Shown: positions 30,601-43,131, numbered from the stretch's first letter. The stretch is 64,000 bases of DNA from Acidobacteriota bacterium (GCA_003222975.1 QHXN01000036.1:1-64000); one strand, 5' to 3'. Translations and numbers: made by a program. Notes: generated from the letters alone by a model not told the origin.

Positions 30601-31641
30601 TGGCTTGAGCTGAACGAGGAGCAGCCCGTCGCGCCGCTCTACGGCTACGCCTTCATCTCCGACCGTCAGGAGGGACTCGTCACCGTCAACATCGAGACGC
30701 TCACCGACGGCGTCAACACCAACAACCATCTGAAGCGCGGCGCGACCTACAACCCTGAAGGGCGTCTGACGAACGCGCGCAACGTCCAGATAGTCGGCAA
30801 CTACGCATACATTCTGACCGACCACGCCCTTGAAGTGGTCAACATCTCAGACCCCTTGAACCCGCGCTGGGCGAGCGAGGTCGCTCTGCACGACCCGCGC
30901 TCGCTCGCCGTGCAGTTCCGTTACTGCTTCCTGACGGACGCCGAAGGCATGAAGGTGCTCGACGTGACCGACCTCGAACACCCGCAGCCCGTCGCGGGCG
31001 CGACCGTGCCTCTGCACAACGCGCAGGGCATCTATCTGGCGCGCGAGTACGCCTACGTCGGCGACGGCGTGGACGGCCTCGCCATCGTGGACATCGAGCG
31101 CCCGGAGCAGCCCAAGCTCGACCAGCTCTTCAACGACGGCGGCAAGATGAACGACACGCGCGACGCCAAGCTCGGCATGGCCTACGCCAGCCTCATCGCC
31201 TACGTCGCCGACGGCAAGAACGGCCTGAAGGTCGTCGAGCTGACGAACCCGAACAGCGTGCCCGGAAACCTCGGCTACAGCCCCCGGCCCGCGCCGCGAG
31301 TCGTCGCCTACTATCCGACGAAGGGGCCTGCCGCGCAGGTCTCCGAGGGCTACCGCCGCGACCGCGCGGTTGACGAGAGCGGAAACCAGGTCGCCATCTT
31401 CGGTCGCCGCGGCGCGCGCCCCTTCAACCTCGAAGAGCAGCGCCGCATGTACCTCCACGACGGCAAGCTCTACACCGTCACGGACGAGCCGGGCCAGCCC
31501 ACCGCCGGCAAGACCGCGCAGGCAGGCACTTGGATTCAGTCGCTCTCGAAGCTCTTCGGCTTTAGCTTCGGATGGCTCGGCCTCGCCGCCGTCTTCCCCG
31601 CCGCCCTCGTCTGGCAGCGGAAGCGACGCGTGCGCAAATAA
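27694..31641 (+). CDS. Decaheme c-type cytochrome fused to LVIVD-type repeats with C-terminal TM-KRKRR tail
   Basis: Ten CxxCH motifs (CVKCH, CVDCH, CGKCH, CAACH, CITCH, CVDCH, CEDCH, CVACH, CWGCH, CTDCH) then repeats such as AYVGDGVDGLAIVDIERPEQPKL. Confidence 0.9.
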   Translation: MKTVSNHPRTKRQQLISLFAALVVFGVAAFALFPVHSAGVATNATKPPEQPAATESADEGDNAPAETDVHQEGDKPPAPSDGCVKCHTGVGDPHQTKLRNGPSCVDCHGGNGAATTKSEAHTAKPKHPEKWRSSANPEETFTLLNNENWDWIRFVNPSDLRVAMTTCGKCHESYIKSLQKSAMTNSPQVYSTALYNNGSLPTKYALIGENYSPSGEPQIARTIPPPTDKEIREKGILPYLFPFPRFEIGQPLSVAFWRPFERGGGPKSELGNPNGQDVPGQPDVSLSNRGYGTQARVDPVILGAQKVRLNDPVMSFMGTNNAPGDYRNSGCAACHVVYANDRSYYNSGPYARFGNRGYTAPDNPDPNIPKGESGHPLEHKFTKSIPSSQCITCHVHNGNGFINTYLGYMWWDEQTDGEFIYPKQQHNPTPAELDKAGKFNPEEAAARGKWSDPEFLFEVSKLNSQMRHMQVSDYHGHGWMFRRAYKMDRKGQFLDKDGGVISYDDPDLYEHDNKPGKAVHLKDIHLEKGMHCVDCHYSQDMHGTGKIYGDRRAVIEVACEDCHGTVAKRVTATTIRTSGFGAPDGGNSMNHPARGNPFNRARFVERDGKLFQRSMVEQNDPATGKIMEWEVTQVLDTITPGNPHYNPKSARAKTIMRDNETWGAVPADAKQLAHDNSRVSCVACHSSWVTNCWGCHLSAAVNTKKPMLHEEGDESQVYPSYNPQVLRTDGYMLGIDGSVQGHKVMPVRSSSAVTVSVTDGTRGVAVNHAPTISSAGYNGNAFNTHPPHTVRATETKGCTDCHVSKNNDNNSWMASVLMLGSNQVNFMGRYIYVAEGKDGLSATMVAEQTEPQAVFGSHLHQIAYPDWFAKHQARGGKLEENYAHRGSEINQVQQYGEFLLAAAGKNGFVVYDIANVADKDFSQRIVDSPFSRIGQKLYVRTKDATGVAVGSPAPLDPRRNPGQTEDQRKWLELNEEQPVAPLYGYAFISDRQEGLVTVNIETLTDGVNTNNHLKRGATYNPEGRLTNARNVQIVGNYAYILTDHALEVVNISDPLNPRWASEVALHDPRSLAVQFRYCFLTDAEGMKVLDVTDLEHPQPVAGATVPLHNAQGIYLAREYAYVGDGVDGLAIVDIERPEQPKLDQLFNDGGKMNDTRDAKLGMAYASLIAYVADGKNGLKVVELTNPNSVPGNLGYSPRPAPRVVAYYPTKGPAAQVSEGYRRDRAVDESGNQVAIFGRRGARPFNLEEQRRMYLHDGKLYTVTDEPGQPTAGKTAQAGTWIQSLSKLFGFSFGWLGLAAVFPAALVWQRKRRVRK

Positions 31642-31663
31642 CGACGCGTCAATCCGCAAACAT

Positions 31664-31701
31664 GAAGCGGCGCGGCTGAAGTGTTTCAGCCGCGCCGCTT
31701 C
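31664..31701 (+). terminator. Hairpin GAAGCGGCGCGGCTGAA/TTCAGCCGCGCCGCTTC downstream of cytochrome
   Basis: 17-bp perfect stem, 4-nt loop, about 20 nt past the stop. Confidence 0.7.
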
Positions 31702-31730
31702 CCTCTTTCCGCGAACGGCACGACGCGTTT

Positions 31731-31802
31731 CAGAACCACGAGCGGCGCGAGCGGGTCATGTCATCGTAAAGTCGAACCCGCTCGCTACCGCTCGCGGTTC
31801 TG
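31731..31802. repeat. Imperfect inverted repeat CAGAACCxCGAGCGGxxxCGAGCGGG
   Basis: Arms of about 25 bp: 31731-31755 and 31777-31802. Confidence 0.75.
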
Positions 31803-31873
31803 ACTGTTTCGTCGGCCTCGTTGCTAGACTTTCAAACATCAATACTTTAATCTCACTTGCTCATAACAACGCC

Positions 31874-31955
31874 GCCGGGGTGGCGTAATTGGCAGCCGCG
31901 AAGGTCTTAGGAGCCTTTGCCGAAAGGCGTGCGGGTTCGAGTCCCGCCCCCGGCA
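31874..31955 (+). tRNA. tRNA-Leu (anticodon TAG)
   Basis: GCCGGGG/CCCCGGC acceptor, AAGGT-CTTAGGA-GCCTT anticodon arm, long variable arm, GGTTCGAGTCC T-arm. Confidence 0.95.
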
Positions 31956-31968
31956 TCATTCAAGAAAC

Positions 31969-32044
31969 GATGAATGCGGAATGATGAATGATGAATGAGA
32001 AGCAGGCCGGTCTTTAATTCATCATTCATCATTCCGCATTCATC
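31969..32044. repeat. Intergenic inverted repeat, GATGAATGCGGAATGATGAATGATGAAT family copy 1
   Basis: 28-bp perfect arms 31969-31996 / 32017-32044. Confidence 0.97.
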
Positions 32045-32068
32045 ATTTCTTTACGAGAGGCGGGATTC

Positions 32069-33511
32069 GTGTTTATGAAGACTGAAGTGGTTGACACGTC
32101 CGAGACGCGCAAGGAGATCAAGATCGAGATCGGGGCCGACGAGGTGCGCGCCGAGTTCGACCGCGTGGCCGAGGAGTACGCGCGCGCCGTGAACGTGCCC
32201 GGCTTCCGCAAGGGGCACGCGCCCGTCGCGGTCGTGCGGACGCGCTACAAGAAGGACATACAGGGCGACGTGCTCAAGCGGCTCGTCCCCGAAGCGGTCG
32301 AGCGGGCCATCACGGAGAGCGGCCTCGAAGTCATCGGCCAGCCCGACGTGCACCTCGACAACGAAGGGCTAGAGAAGTTCGGGCAGGAGGCGATCTCCCT
32401 GCACGCGCACGTCGAGGTGATGCCAGAGGTGACGCTCGGCGAGTACCGCGGGCTAGAGGCCGCGCGCCGCACCCGCCCCGTGGACGAAGAGGCGGTCGAG
32501 CGCGTCATCGAAAATCTGCGCGAGGCTTCGGCGTCGCTCCAGCCCGTCGAAGACCGCCCCTCGCAGGAAGGCGACACGGTGACGGCAGACATACAGGGCC
32601 GTTACGTCGAGCCTCCGTCGGACGAGGACATCAACGTCGCTGACGTTGACGTGGTGCTCGGCGGCGAGGGCGTGCTGCCCGCCTTCAACGAGAACCTGAC
32701 GGGCGTGCGCGCCGACGAGGTGAAGACCTTTACCATCGAGTACCCGGCGGACTTTAACGCCGAAGGGTTGGCGGGCAAGACCATCGAGTACACGGCGACC
32801 GTCTCGGCGGTGCGCCGCAAGGAAGTGCCGGAGCTTGACGACGAGTGGGTGAAGAGTCTGGGCGAGGACGGCGTCGAGACGGTCGAACGTTTGCGCGAGC
32901 GCGTGCGCGAGAACCTGTCCAGATCAGCCGAGCACGAGTCGGAGCACCGGCTGCGCGACGAGGTTCTGGGCCGGCTCGTCGAGCAGCACCGCTTCGAAGT
33001 GCCGGAGACAATCGTCTCGTACCAGGCGAACCAGATTCTCCAGTCCATGTTCCGCGACATGATCGCGCGGGGGCTTGACCCGCGCCGGGAGGAGATCAAC
33101 TGGGAGGCGATGCGCGACGTTGTGCGCGAGCGCGCGGGCGACGACGTGCGCGGCTCTCTGCTGTTGGAGCGAGTGGCCGAGGCCGAGAATATCGAGGTCT
33201 CGGACGAGGAGGTCGAGGCCGAGATTCAAGTGATGGCCGAAGGCTCGCGGCAGTCGGTTGAGCAGGTGCGGGCCGCCTTGACAAAGCAGGGGGGCGAACG
33301 TAGCATCGCCGACAGGTTGCGCAACCGCAAGGCGCTCGACTTCCTCGTCCAAAACGCGAACGTGCGCGAAGAAGAATGGCGCGACGAGGGATTTGAAATT
33401 TCAAATGAGAGTTTGGAGTTTCGGGTCTCCAATTTTGGTTTGAGGGGCAACTCTCGCCGCCCGTCTCCCCGGCGGCGGGAAGTTTTTCGAGAGAAGTTTC
33501 GGAGAGGTTAA
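32069..33511 (+). CDS. tig: Trigger factor
   Basis: [56 protein letters not shown] start at 32069 or ATG at 32075. Confidence 0.93.
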   Translation: MFMKTEVVDTSETRKEIKIEIGADEVRAEFDRVAEEYARAVNVPGFRKGHAPVAVVRTRYKKDIQGDVLKRLVPEAVERAITESGLEVIGQPDVHLDNEGLEKFGQEAISLHAHVEVMPEVTLGEYRGLEAARRTRPVDEEAVERVIENLREASASLQPVEDRPSQEGDTVTADIQGRYVEPPSDEDINVADVDVVLGGEGVLPAFNENLTGVRADEVKTFTIEYPADFNAEGLAGKTIEYTATVSAVRRKEVPELDDEWVKSLGEDGVETVERLRERVRENLSRSAEHESEHRLRDEVLGRLVEQHRFEVPETIVSYQANQILQSMFRDMIARGLDPRREEINWEAMRDVVRERAGDDVRGSLLLERVAEAENIEVSDEEVEAEIQVMAEGSRQSVEQVRAALTKQGGERSIADRLRNRKALDFLVQNANVREEEWRDEGFEISNESLEFRVSNFGLRGNSRRPSPRRREVFREKFRRG

Positions 33512-33513
33512 AG

Positions 33514-34152
33514 ATGACTCGCATTCCAAGTCTCGTCGAAGAGTTCACGCAGACGCCGCGGCAGTACATTCCCAACCCGACCGTCTTCGAGCAGACGCCG
33601 CGCGGCGAGCGCTACTCGGACGTTTACTCGCGGCTCCTGCGCGACAACATAGTTTTCTTGGGCACGCCGATTGACGATACGGTCGCCAACCTCATCATCG
33701 CGCAGCTCCTCTTCCTCGAAGCCGAAGACCCGGAGAAGGACATCAACCTCTACATCAACTCTCCGGGCGGCTCGATCACCGCGGGCATGGCGATCTACGA
33801 CACGATGCAGTTCATACGCCCCGACGTGGTGACGATCTGCCTGGGCCAGTGCGCCTCGATGGGCGCGCTCTTGCTCGCCGCGGGCAGCAAGGGCAAGCGG
33901 TTCGCGCTGCCGAACTCGCGCATCCTCATCCACCAGCCCTCGGTCTCCGGCATCGGCGGCCAAGCCACAGACATCCGCATCCAGGCCGAAGAAATCTTGC
34001 GCATGCGCGAGGTCACGTCGCAGATTCTCTCCAAGCACACGGGCCAGCCCTACGAGGCCATCGAGAAGGACGTGGAGCGCGACCGCATCATGTCGGCCAT
34101 GCAGGCCAAAGAATACGGCCTCATTGACGAGGTCATCACGCACCGGCAGTAG
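33514..34152 (+). CDS. clpP: ATP-dependent Clp protease proteolytic subunit
   Basis: [45 protein letters not shown]. Confidence 0.97.
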   Translation: MTRIPSLVEEFTQTPRQYIPNPTVFEQTPRGERYSDVYSRLLRDNIVFLGTPIDDTVANLIIAQLLFLEAEDPEKDINLYINSPGGSITAGMAIYDTMQFIRPDVVTICLGQCASMGALLLAAGSKGKRFALPNSRILIHQPSVSGIGGQATDIRIQAEEILRMREVTSQILSKHTGQPYEAIEKDVERDRIMSAMQAKEYGLIDEVITHRQ

Positions 34153-34377
34153 CCGCGGCGGGACTCGCGAGAACGAGCGCCCCTGCCTCACGGATGCGCC
34201 GCGGCGCCCGTTCTGTGATACATTAAAAAGCGGAGCCGGGCGCGGGAGAGCGCGCCGGGCGTTGACATCCCTCGGCATTCGTCGTAGAAGACTTGCTGCA
34301 GCGCGCGCCGCGCGTGCTCTGAACCCCTCAGATTTCACCCGTTAGTCGGACGCAAAAGTTCCGCCCCCGAAAAACCT

Positions 34378-35619
34378 ATGGTACGCCGAACTGATGACAC
34401 TTTGCGCTGCTCGTTCTGCGGCAAGTCGCAGAACGAAGTCAAGAAGCTGATCGCCGGCCCCACGGTCTATATCTGCAACGAGTGCATTGACATCTGCAAC
34501 GAGATCATCACCGACGACCAGCAGGCCGAGGCCGTCGCCTCGCGCCCGCCGCTTCCGAAGCCAGCCGAAATCAAGTCGTTCCTCGACGAGTACGTCATCG
34601 GGCAGGAGGAGACTAAAAAGCGCCTCGCGGTCGCCGTCTATCAGCACTACAAGCGCATTGAGCTGACGCGCCGACGCTCGGACGTTGAGATTCAGAAGTC
34701 CAACATCCTGCTCATCGGCCCGACGGGCACGGGCAAGACGCTCTTGGCGCAGACGCTCGCGCGCATGCTCTCCGTCCCCTTCACCATCGTTGACGCGACG
34801 ACCCTGACCGAGGCCGGCTACGTCGGCGAGGACGTTGAGAACATCATCCTCAAACTCTTGCAGGCCGCCAACGGCGACGTGGAGCGCGCGCAGCAGGGCA
34901 TCATCTACATTGACGAGGTTGACAAAATCTGCCGCAAGGACGAGAACCCGTCCATCACGCGCGACGTTTCGGGCGAGGGCGTGCAGCAGGCCTTGTTGAA
35001 GATTTTGGAAGGCACGGTCGCCAACGTCCCGCCGCAGGGGGGCCGCAAGCACCCGCACCAGGAGTTCTTCCCCGTTGACACGACCAACATCCTCTTCCTC
35101 TGCGGCGGCGCGTTCGTCGGGCTGGAGAAGGTCGTCGAGCGCCGCATGCGCAACAAGTCGCTCGGCTTCCACGCGCAGGTCAAATCTTCGGGCACTCGCT
35201 ACTCGGAGGCGCTCGCCGCCGTGCAGCCCGAAGACCTCGTCAAGTACGGACTGATCCCGGAGTTCGTCGGGCGTTTGCCCGTCACGGGCGTGCTGCACGA
35301 ACTCGACGAGGCCGCGCTCATGCGGATACTCACCGAACCGAAGAACGCGCTCATCAAGCAGTACCAGAAGAAGTTCGAGTACGACAACGTCAAGCTCCGC
35401 TTCACCGAGGACGCACTCAAAGCCATCGCGCACCAGGCTGTCGAGCGCAAGGTCGGCGCGCGCGGCCTGATGATGATCATGGAGGAGCTGCTCTTGGACG
35501 CCATGTACACGATGCCCTCGCAGAAGCGCATCAAGGAGTTCGCCATCACCCGCGAGATGGTCGAACGCCGCCGCGCCCTGCCCGGCGAGCTTCTCACGGG
35601 CGTTGACGAGGCGGCCTGA
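34378..35619 (+). CDS. clpX: ATP-dependent Clp protease ATP-binding subunit ClpX
   Basis: N-terminal zinc finger [50 protein letters not shown]. Confidence 0.97.
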   Translation: MVRRTDDTLRCSFCGKSQNEVKKLIAGPTVYICNECIDICNEIITDDQQAEAVASRPPLPKPAEIKSFLDEYVIGQEETKKRLAVAVYQHYKRIELTRRRSDVEIQKSNILLIGPTGTGKTLLAQTLARMLSVPFTIVDATTLTEAGYVGEDVENIILKLLQAANGDVERAQQGIIYIDEVDKICRKDENPSITRDVSGEGVQQALLKILEGTVANVPPQGGRKHPHQEFFPVDTTNILFLCGGAFVGLEKVVERRMRNKSLGFHAQVKSSGTRYSEALAAVQPEDLVKYGLIPEFVGRLPVTGVLHELDEAALMRILTEPKNALIKQYQKKFEYDNVKLRFTEDALKAIAHQAVERKVGARGLMMIMEELLLDAMYTMPSQKRIKEFAITREMVERRRALPGELLTGVDEAA

Positions 35620-35625
35620 CTCAAA

Positions 35626-35700
35626 GGCGAAAGTAAAAAGGCGAAGGGCAAAAGAGAGGGCCGTTCCACTTCTTTTGCCCTTCGCCTTTTTACTTTCGCC
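35626..35700. repeat. Intergenic inverted repeat GGCGAAAGTAAAAAGGCGAAGGGCAAAAGA
   Basis: 30-bp perfect arms 35626-35655 / 35671-35700, starting 7 nt past the clpX stop. Confidence 0.97.
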
Positions 35701-35825
35701 TCCCCTGTGGCGCGGTCGCGCGAAATGTTTTAGAATTGAGTTCGACAGGGACGCGGCGAGTCGGGCGCGAATGGCTCGCCCTTTGTTCCTTCAACAGGTC
35801 TTCGGAGAACAGCCCTTTTACAGTT

Positions 35826-38264
<2,439 letters not shown>

Positions 38265-38277
38265 AATAGAAAAGAGG

Positions 38278-38309
38278 TTCAGAGTTCAAGCTAAAGCTTG
38301 AACTCTGAA
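38278..38309. repeat. Intergenic hairpin TTCAGAGTTCAAGCT/AGCTTGAACTCTGAA
   Basis: 15-bp perfect arms, 2-nt spacer, 14 nt past lon stop. Confidence 0.9.
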
Positions 38310-38529
38310 CTCTGCTTTCATTGCAATCCATATAATTTCATCCGCGTGCGGTTGACAGCCGGAGCGTCACGCCTGTAAAGTTCGCTTTCCCGGCGTCTCA
38401 TTCCAGCAGGCAGCATCGAGGCATTTGAGGAATCCCGGCTGTTCCCTCGCGTTCCTTTGCCGCCTCGGCCCGCAAGACTCGCCAGAAACGAATCGCCGTT
38501 CCGCAATCAATTCCCGAAGGAGACATTCA

Positions 38530-38991
38530 ATGACGGACAAAGCCAAAAGCGCCGAGCTGATAATGAAGCTCTACGACCTGCGCCGCGAGGAGGTCATGCG
38601 CCAGGCGCGCAACTGGTTCTTCGGCTTCAACCCCGAAAGCATCGAAGACATCCAGCGTGCCGGGATGGGCGAGCACAGCGCGTATTACCGCATGGTCACG
38701 ACCTACTGGGACATGGCCTGCTCGTTCGTCAACCACGGCGCGATTGACGCCGAGATGTTCGCGGACGCGACGGGCGAGCAGGTGCTCGTCTTCACCAAGA
38801 TTCAGCCCTTCCTCGAACAGCTCCGCGCGACCATAAGCCCGGCCTATATGCAGCACCTCGAAAAGCAGGTCATGAGTATGCCCGGCGCGGAAGAGCGCAT
38901 CGCGCGTGTGCGCGAGATGTTGAAACGCTTCGCGCAGGCGCGCGCCGCCGCCTCTTCAGAACAGACCGGGGCGGATGCCGCCAACGCTTGA
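38530..38991 (+). CDS. Conserved-looking hypothetical protein
   Basis: MTDKAKSAELIMKLYDLRREEVMRQARNWFFGFNPESIEDIQRAG..., AGGAG SD before 38530. Confidence 0.75.
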   Translation: MTDKAKSAELIMKLYDLRREEVMRQARNWFFGFNPESIEDIQRAGMGEHSAYYRMVTTYWDMACSFVNHGAIDAEMFADATGEQVLVFTKIQPFLEQLRATISPAYMQHLEKQVMSMPGAEERIARVREMLKRFAQARAAASSEQTGADAANA

Positions 38992-39006
38992 AAGTCTGGG
39001 GTCTGG

Positions 39007-39085
39007 AGTCCGAAGTCTGAAGTCAGGACAGAGCACGAGGGCCGTCTGGTTTTGACTCCACATTCCACACTCCCGACTTCGGACT
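39007..39085. repeat. Degenerate intergenic inverted repeat AGTCCGAAGTC word family
   Basis: 11-bp perfect arms 39007-39017 / 39075-39085 flanked by degenerate GTCTGGAGTC/GACTCC words; right arm abuts the engB ATG. Confidence 0.65.
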
Positions 39086-39086
39086 T

Positions 39087-39698
39087 ATGAAAGTCAACAG
39101 CGCGAAGTTCGTCCTGAGCGCGTTTGAGGAGTCGCAGTGGCCGCGCGACCGCCGGCCCGAAGTCGCCTTCATGGGGCGCTCGAACGTGGGCAAGTCGAGC
39201 ATGATTAACTCGCTGCTGCGCGTCAAAGGTCTGGCGCGCACCTCTTCGACGCCGGGGCGGACGCAGAGCTTGAACTTCTTTTTGATAAACGAGCGTTTCT
39301 ATTTCGTTGACCTGCCGGGCTACGGTTTCGCGCGCGCGCCGCGCGAGGTGCGCGAGTCGTGGGGGGACCTGGTCGCCGATTACCTTGCCAAGCGCGACTC
39401 GCTTGTGCTATCAATTCATATCGTAGACTCGCGTCACGAACCCACGACATTGGACTTGCAGCTCCGCGAATGGCTCCTCGCCAACGGGAAGCCTTTCCTG
39501 ACGGTCGCTACCAAGTCTGATAAGCTCTCGCAGAACGAGTCGCACAAAAACCTCGCGCGCGCCCGAAAAGTTTTGGACGCCGTGGGACGTGGCGCAGGCG
39601 GAGAGCTTCTGGCTTACTCCGCCACGACCGGACGAGGGCGCGAACGCGTCTGGCACGCTATCGAAGAGGCAGTGGCCGCCTCACAATCCCCCTCTTGA
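39087..39698 (+). CDS. engB: YihA/YsxC/EngB family ribosome biogenesis GTPase
   Basis: EVAFMGRSNVGKSSMINSLL, DLPGYGFA, TKSDKLS. Confidence 0.95.
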   Translation: MKVNSAKFVLSAFEESQWPRDRRPEVAFMGRSNVGKSSMINSLLRVKGLARTSSTPGRTQSLNFFLINERFYFVDLPGYGFARAPREVRESWGDLVADYLAKRDSLVLSIHIVDSRHEPTTLDLQLREWLLANGKPFLTVATKSDKLSQNESHKNLARARKVLDAVGRGAGGELLAYSATTGRGRERVWHAIEEAVAASQSPS

Positions 39699-40050
39699 GT
39701 ATTGAAATCGTCGAAAGTTTTTTGGCGCAACTGCGCGGGCGCTGCCGTCATCCAAACGAGTACGGTGAAACCCGCTACGGTCTTAAGAGGTCAACTCGGA
39801 CGCACAGGTGTTTGCTTCGTGTGGACGTGAGACCGCCCGCGCCGCACGACACGGTAGCAGTTCCCTTCCACGAGCGCGTCTTTGCGAAGCGCGCCTTGAG
39901 AGGCAACATTCCCGACACGTTATCGGCAATAATTTCAACCACATTCCAAACGCACGACGGAGGCGCGGCCCCCGCTTCACGCGGGCCACACGCGCCGGAG
40001 ATTGATTTGAAAGCGCACCCCCGCGGGTGCTGAACGAGAGAAAACCTGAA

Positions 40051-41484
40051 ATGTCACGAGAACGCACAACACGCACAACACGCACCAGCCGCGTCAGCAC
40101 GAACGGCGCGGCAGACAGGGACGCTGGCAAGTCCGCAGCCGCCACCGCCGACATCCTGCCCGACATCGAGGCGGAGGCCGACGTGTACGAGGCCGCCGAC
40201 GAGGCGTCCAACTTCCGCGAGGGCGGCGGCGAGACCTTCAACCTCGCCACGCTCAAGGAGATGTCAATCTCCAACCTGACGCAGATCGCCAAAAGCCTCG
40301 ACGTGCCCGGCGCGACGGGGATGCGCAAGCAGGAACTCATCTTCAAAGTCCTCGCCGCGCAGACCGAAAAGAGCGGTCTCATCTTCTCGGAGGGCGTCCT
40401 GGAAACCTTGCCCGACGGCTTCGGCTTCCTGCGCGCGCCCGAGTACAACTACCTGCCCGGCCCCGACGACATCTACGTCAGCCCTTCGCAGATCAGGAAG
40501 TTCGACCTGCGCACGGGCGACACCGTGTCGGGTCAGATTCGCCCGCCCAAGGAGGGCGAGCGCTACTTCGCGCTCATCAAGGTCGAGGCCATCAACTTCG
40601 AGGCCCCCGACATGGCGCGCGAGAAGGTCTTCTTCGACAACCTGACGCCTCTCTACCCGGAGGAGCAGCTCAGGATGGAGACCGCGTCGGAGGGCATCGT
40701 CGGTCGCGTGATTGACCTCGTCACGCCGCTCGGCAAGGGACAGCGCGGCCTGATCGTCGCGCCGCCGCGCACCGGCAAGACGATGATGCTCCAGGCCATC
40801 GCCAACTCGGTCTCGCAGAACCACCCGGAGGTGACGCTCATCGTGCTCCTCATTGACGAGCGCCCCGAAGAGGTCACGGACATGCAGCGCTCCGTCCAGG
40901 GCGAGGTCATCTCCTCGACCTTCGACGAGCCGCCGACGCGCCACGTCCAGGTCGCCGACATGGTCATCGAGAAGGCCAAGCGCCTCGTCGAGCACAAGCG
41001 CGACGTGGTCATCCTGCTCGACTCTCTGACGCGTCTGGCGCGCGCGCACAACGCGGTCGTCCCGCCGTCGGGCAAGATTCTCTCCGGCGGTATTGACGCC
41101 AATGCCCTCCAGCGCCCGAAGCGCTTCTTCGGCGCGGCGCGCAACATCGAGGAGGGCGGAAGCTTAACGATCATCGCCACCGCACTCATTGACACCGGCT
41201 CGCGCATGGACGACGTGATCTTCGAGGAGTTCAAGGGCACGGGCAACTCGGAAATCCACCTCGACCGACGCCTCTCCGACAAGCGTCTGTTCCCCGCGAT
41301 TGACCTCCAGCGTTCGGGGACGCGCAAAGAGGAACTGCTCATCTCGAAGGAAGACCTCAACCGCATCTGGGTCATGCGCCGGGTCTTGAACCCGCTCTCG
41401 CCCGTCGAGCAGATGGAGGTCGTCCTCGAACGCCTCGGCAAGACCAAGAGCAACTCCGAGTTCCTCGCGTCAATGCAGAGCTAA
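40051..41484 (+). CDS. rho: Transcription termination factor Rho
   Basis: [63 protein letters not shown]. Confidence 0.97.
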   Translation: MSRERTTRTTRTSRVSTNGAADRDAGKSAAATADILPDIEAEADVYEAADEASNFREGGGETFNLATLKEMSISNLTQIAKSLDVPGATGMRKQELIFKVLAAQTEKSGLIFSEGVLETLPDGFGFLRAPEYNYLPGPDDIYVSPSQIRKFDLRTGDTVSGQIRPPKEGERYFALIKVEAINFEAPDMAREKVFFDNLTPLYPEEQLRMETASEGIVGRVIDLVTPLGKGQRGLIVAPPRTGKTMMLQAIANSVSQNHPEVTLIVLLIDERPEEVTDMQRSVQGEVISSTFDEPPTRHVQVADMVIEKAKRLVEHKRDVVILLDSLTRLARAHNAVVPPSGKILSGGIDANALQRPKRFFGAARNIEEGGSLTIIATALIDTGSRMDDVIFEEFKGTGNSEIHLDRRLSDKRLFPAIDLQRSGTRKEELLISKEDLNRIWVMRRVLNPLSPVEQMEVVLERLGKTKSNSEFLASMQS

Positions 41485-41486
41485 GA

Positions 41487-41566
41487 GCCGTGAACCGTAA
41501 ACCGTAAACCGTGACAAGTGAAGAACAGTTTTTTCTTGTCACGGTTTACGGTTCACGGTTCACGGC
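41487..41566. repeat. Intergenic inverted repeat, GTGAACCGTAAACC family copy 2
   Basis: 32-bp arms with one mismatch (41487-41518 / 41535-41566), starting 3 nt after the rho stop. Confidence 0.97.
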
Positions 41567-41578
41567 TTTTCCCCTTTC

Positions 41579-41607
41579 TTGACAAAAACAGCGCGGCTTC
41601 GCATAGT
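41579..41607 (+). promoter_or_regulatory. Candidate promoter TTGACA-17-CATAGT upstream of glgA
   Basis: Consensus -35, weak -10. Confidence 0.45.
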
Positions 41608-41684
41608 ATTCCTAGTTCTAGCAGTTAAGTTTGCGTCCGTCTTTTGCGTCTCCTCTGGGGGCGTGGTGTCGGTAAAAGGCTCCG

Positions 41685-43109
41685 TTGCGCATCGCTTTTC
41701 TGTCGTCTGAGGCTGTGCCTTTCGCCAAGACCGGCGGGCTGGGCGACGTGGCGGGCGCGCTTCCCAAAGCGCTGGCGGAAGAGGGCATTGACGTTTCGCT
41801 CATCCACCCGCTCTACGACACGACGGACAGGCATCTGCTGCGCGAACAGGTCTTTGATAACCTTGAGGTGGACTGGCTCGGGCATCGCCGCAGGGTCTCC
41901 GTCTGGCTGAGCGAGGCGGCGGGCGCGCCCGCGTTTCTGATTGACGCGCCGGAGTATTTCTCGCGCGGTCGTGTTTACGGCGAAGGGGACGACCACTACC
42001 GCTTCGCCTTCTTCAGCAAGGCCGCGCTCTCCCTCCTGGGCCGGCTCGGCCAAGCGCCCGACGCGGTTCACGGCAACGACTGGCCCTGCGGCTTCGCCGT
42101 CGCTTGGCTCCGGGCGGGGCGCGCGTGGGGAGGATTCCTCGCGCGGACGCGGACGCTGCTCTCGATTCACAACCTCGCCTACCAGGGACTGTTCGACGCG
42201 AACGACCTCTGGCGCATCGGCTACCGCCACGGCGAGGAGATGAACGTCTTCATGTCGAACGGCGCGGCCTCTTCGCTGAAGGCCGGCCTGATGACCTCGG
42301 ACGCCATCTCGACCGTCAGCCGCCGCTACTCCTTCGAGATTCAGGGGCCGGAGCAAGGGCACGGCCTCGACTGGCTTCTGCGCCAGCGACAGGACAGGCT
42401 CATCGGCATCACGAACGGCGTTGACTACGACGTGTGGAACCCCGCGACGGACAGGCACCTCGCGGCGCACTTCTCGGCGGACGACCTGCGCGGCAAGCGC
42501 GCCTGCAAGCTCGACCTGCTGCGGCGCTTCGGCCTGCCGGAGGAGCTTGACCGCCCGGTCATCGCGACCATCTCGCGCCTCGTCGCGCAGAAGGGTTACG
42601 ACCTCATCGAGCAGGCCGCCGGGCAGATTCTGGAGGCGGGTGCGTTCTTCATCGCGCTGGGTTCGGGCGAGAGCCGCTACGAGAATTTCTTGCAGGCGCT
42701 GAAGGATCACGCGCCCCGCCGCGTCGCCGTCTATAAGGGCTTCAACGAGCCGCTGGCCCACCAGATCGAGGCCGGGGCCGACATCTTCCTGATGCCCTCG
42801 CTCTACGAGCCGTGCGGCCTGAACCAGATGTACTCGATGCGCTACGGCACCGTCCCCGTGGTGCGCGCCACGGGCGGCCTAGACGACACGGTCGAGCAGT
42901 TCGACCCCGCGACGGGCGAGGGCACGGGCTTCAAGTTCGAGCACTACTCGGCGCAGGCCCTTTCGGACAAGATACGCGAGGCGCTCGTCTGGTACGCGCG
43001 GCCCGCGGCGTGGCGCAGGATTCAGCGGAACGGGATGAGAGTTGACAACTCGTGGCAGGCCGCCGCGCGCAAGTACGTGAGGGTCTATCACGCGCTGTTC
43101 GACCTGTAA
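41685..43109 (+). CDS. glgA: Glycogen synthase
   Basis: TTG start; MRIAFLSSEAVPFAKTGGLGDVAGALPKAL; HNLAYQG; EPCGLNQMYSMRYGT. Confidence 0.95.
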   Translation: MRIAFLSSEAVPFAKTGGLGDVAGALPKALAEEGIDVSLIHPLYDTTDRHLLREQVFDNLEVDWLGHRRRVSVWLSEAAGAPAFLIDAPEYFSRGRVYGEGDDHYRFAFFSKAALSLLGRLGQAPDAVHGNDWPCGFAVAWLRAGRAWGGFLARTRTLLSIHNLAYQGLFDANDLWRIGYRHGEEMNVFMSNGAASSLKAGLMTSDAISTVSRRYSFEIQGPEQGHGLDWLLRQRQDRLIGITNGVDYDVWNPATDRHLAAHFSADDLRGKRACKLDLLRRFGLPEELDRPVIATISRLVAQKGYDLIEQAAGQILEAGAFFIALGSGESRYENFLQALKDHAPRRVAVYKGFNEPLAHQIEAGADIFLMPSLYEPCGLNQMYSMRYGTVPVVRATGGLDDTVEQFDPATGEGTGFKFEHYSAQALSDKIREALVWYARPAAWRRIQRNGMRVDNSWQAAARKYVRVYHALFDL

Positions 43110-43131
43110 TATCCGGTCGCGGGGCGAAGGA

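Noticed and set aside
28843-30825. 660-aa minus-strand ORF opposite the decaheme cytochrome
   Set aside because: Antisense shadow ORF; the plus strand has ten CxxCH motifs in frame
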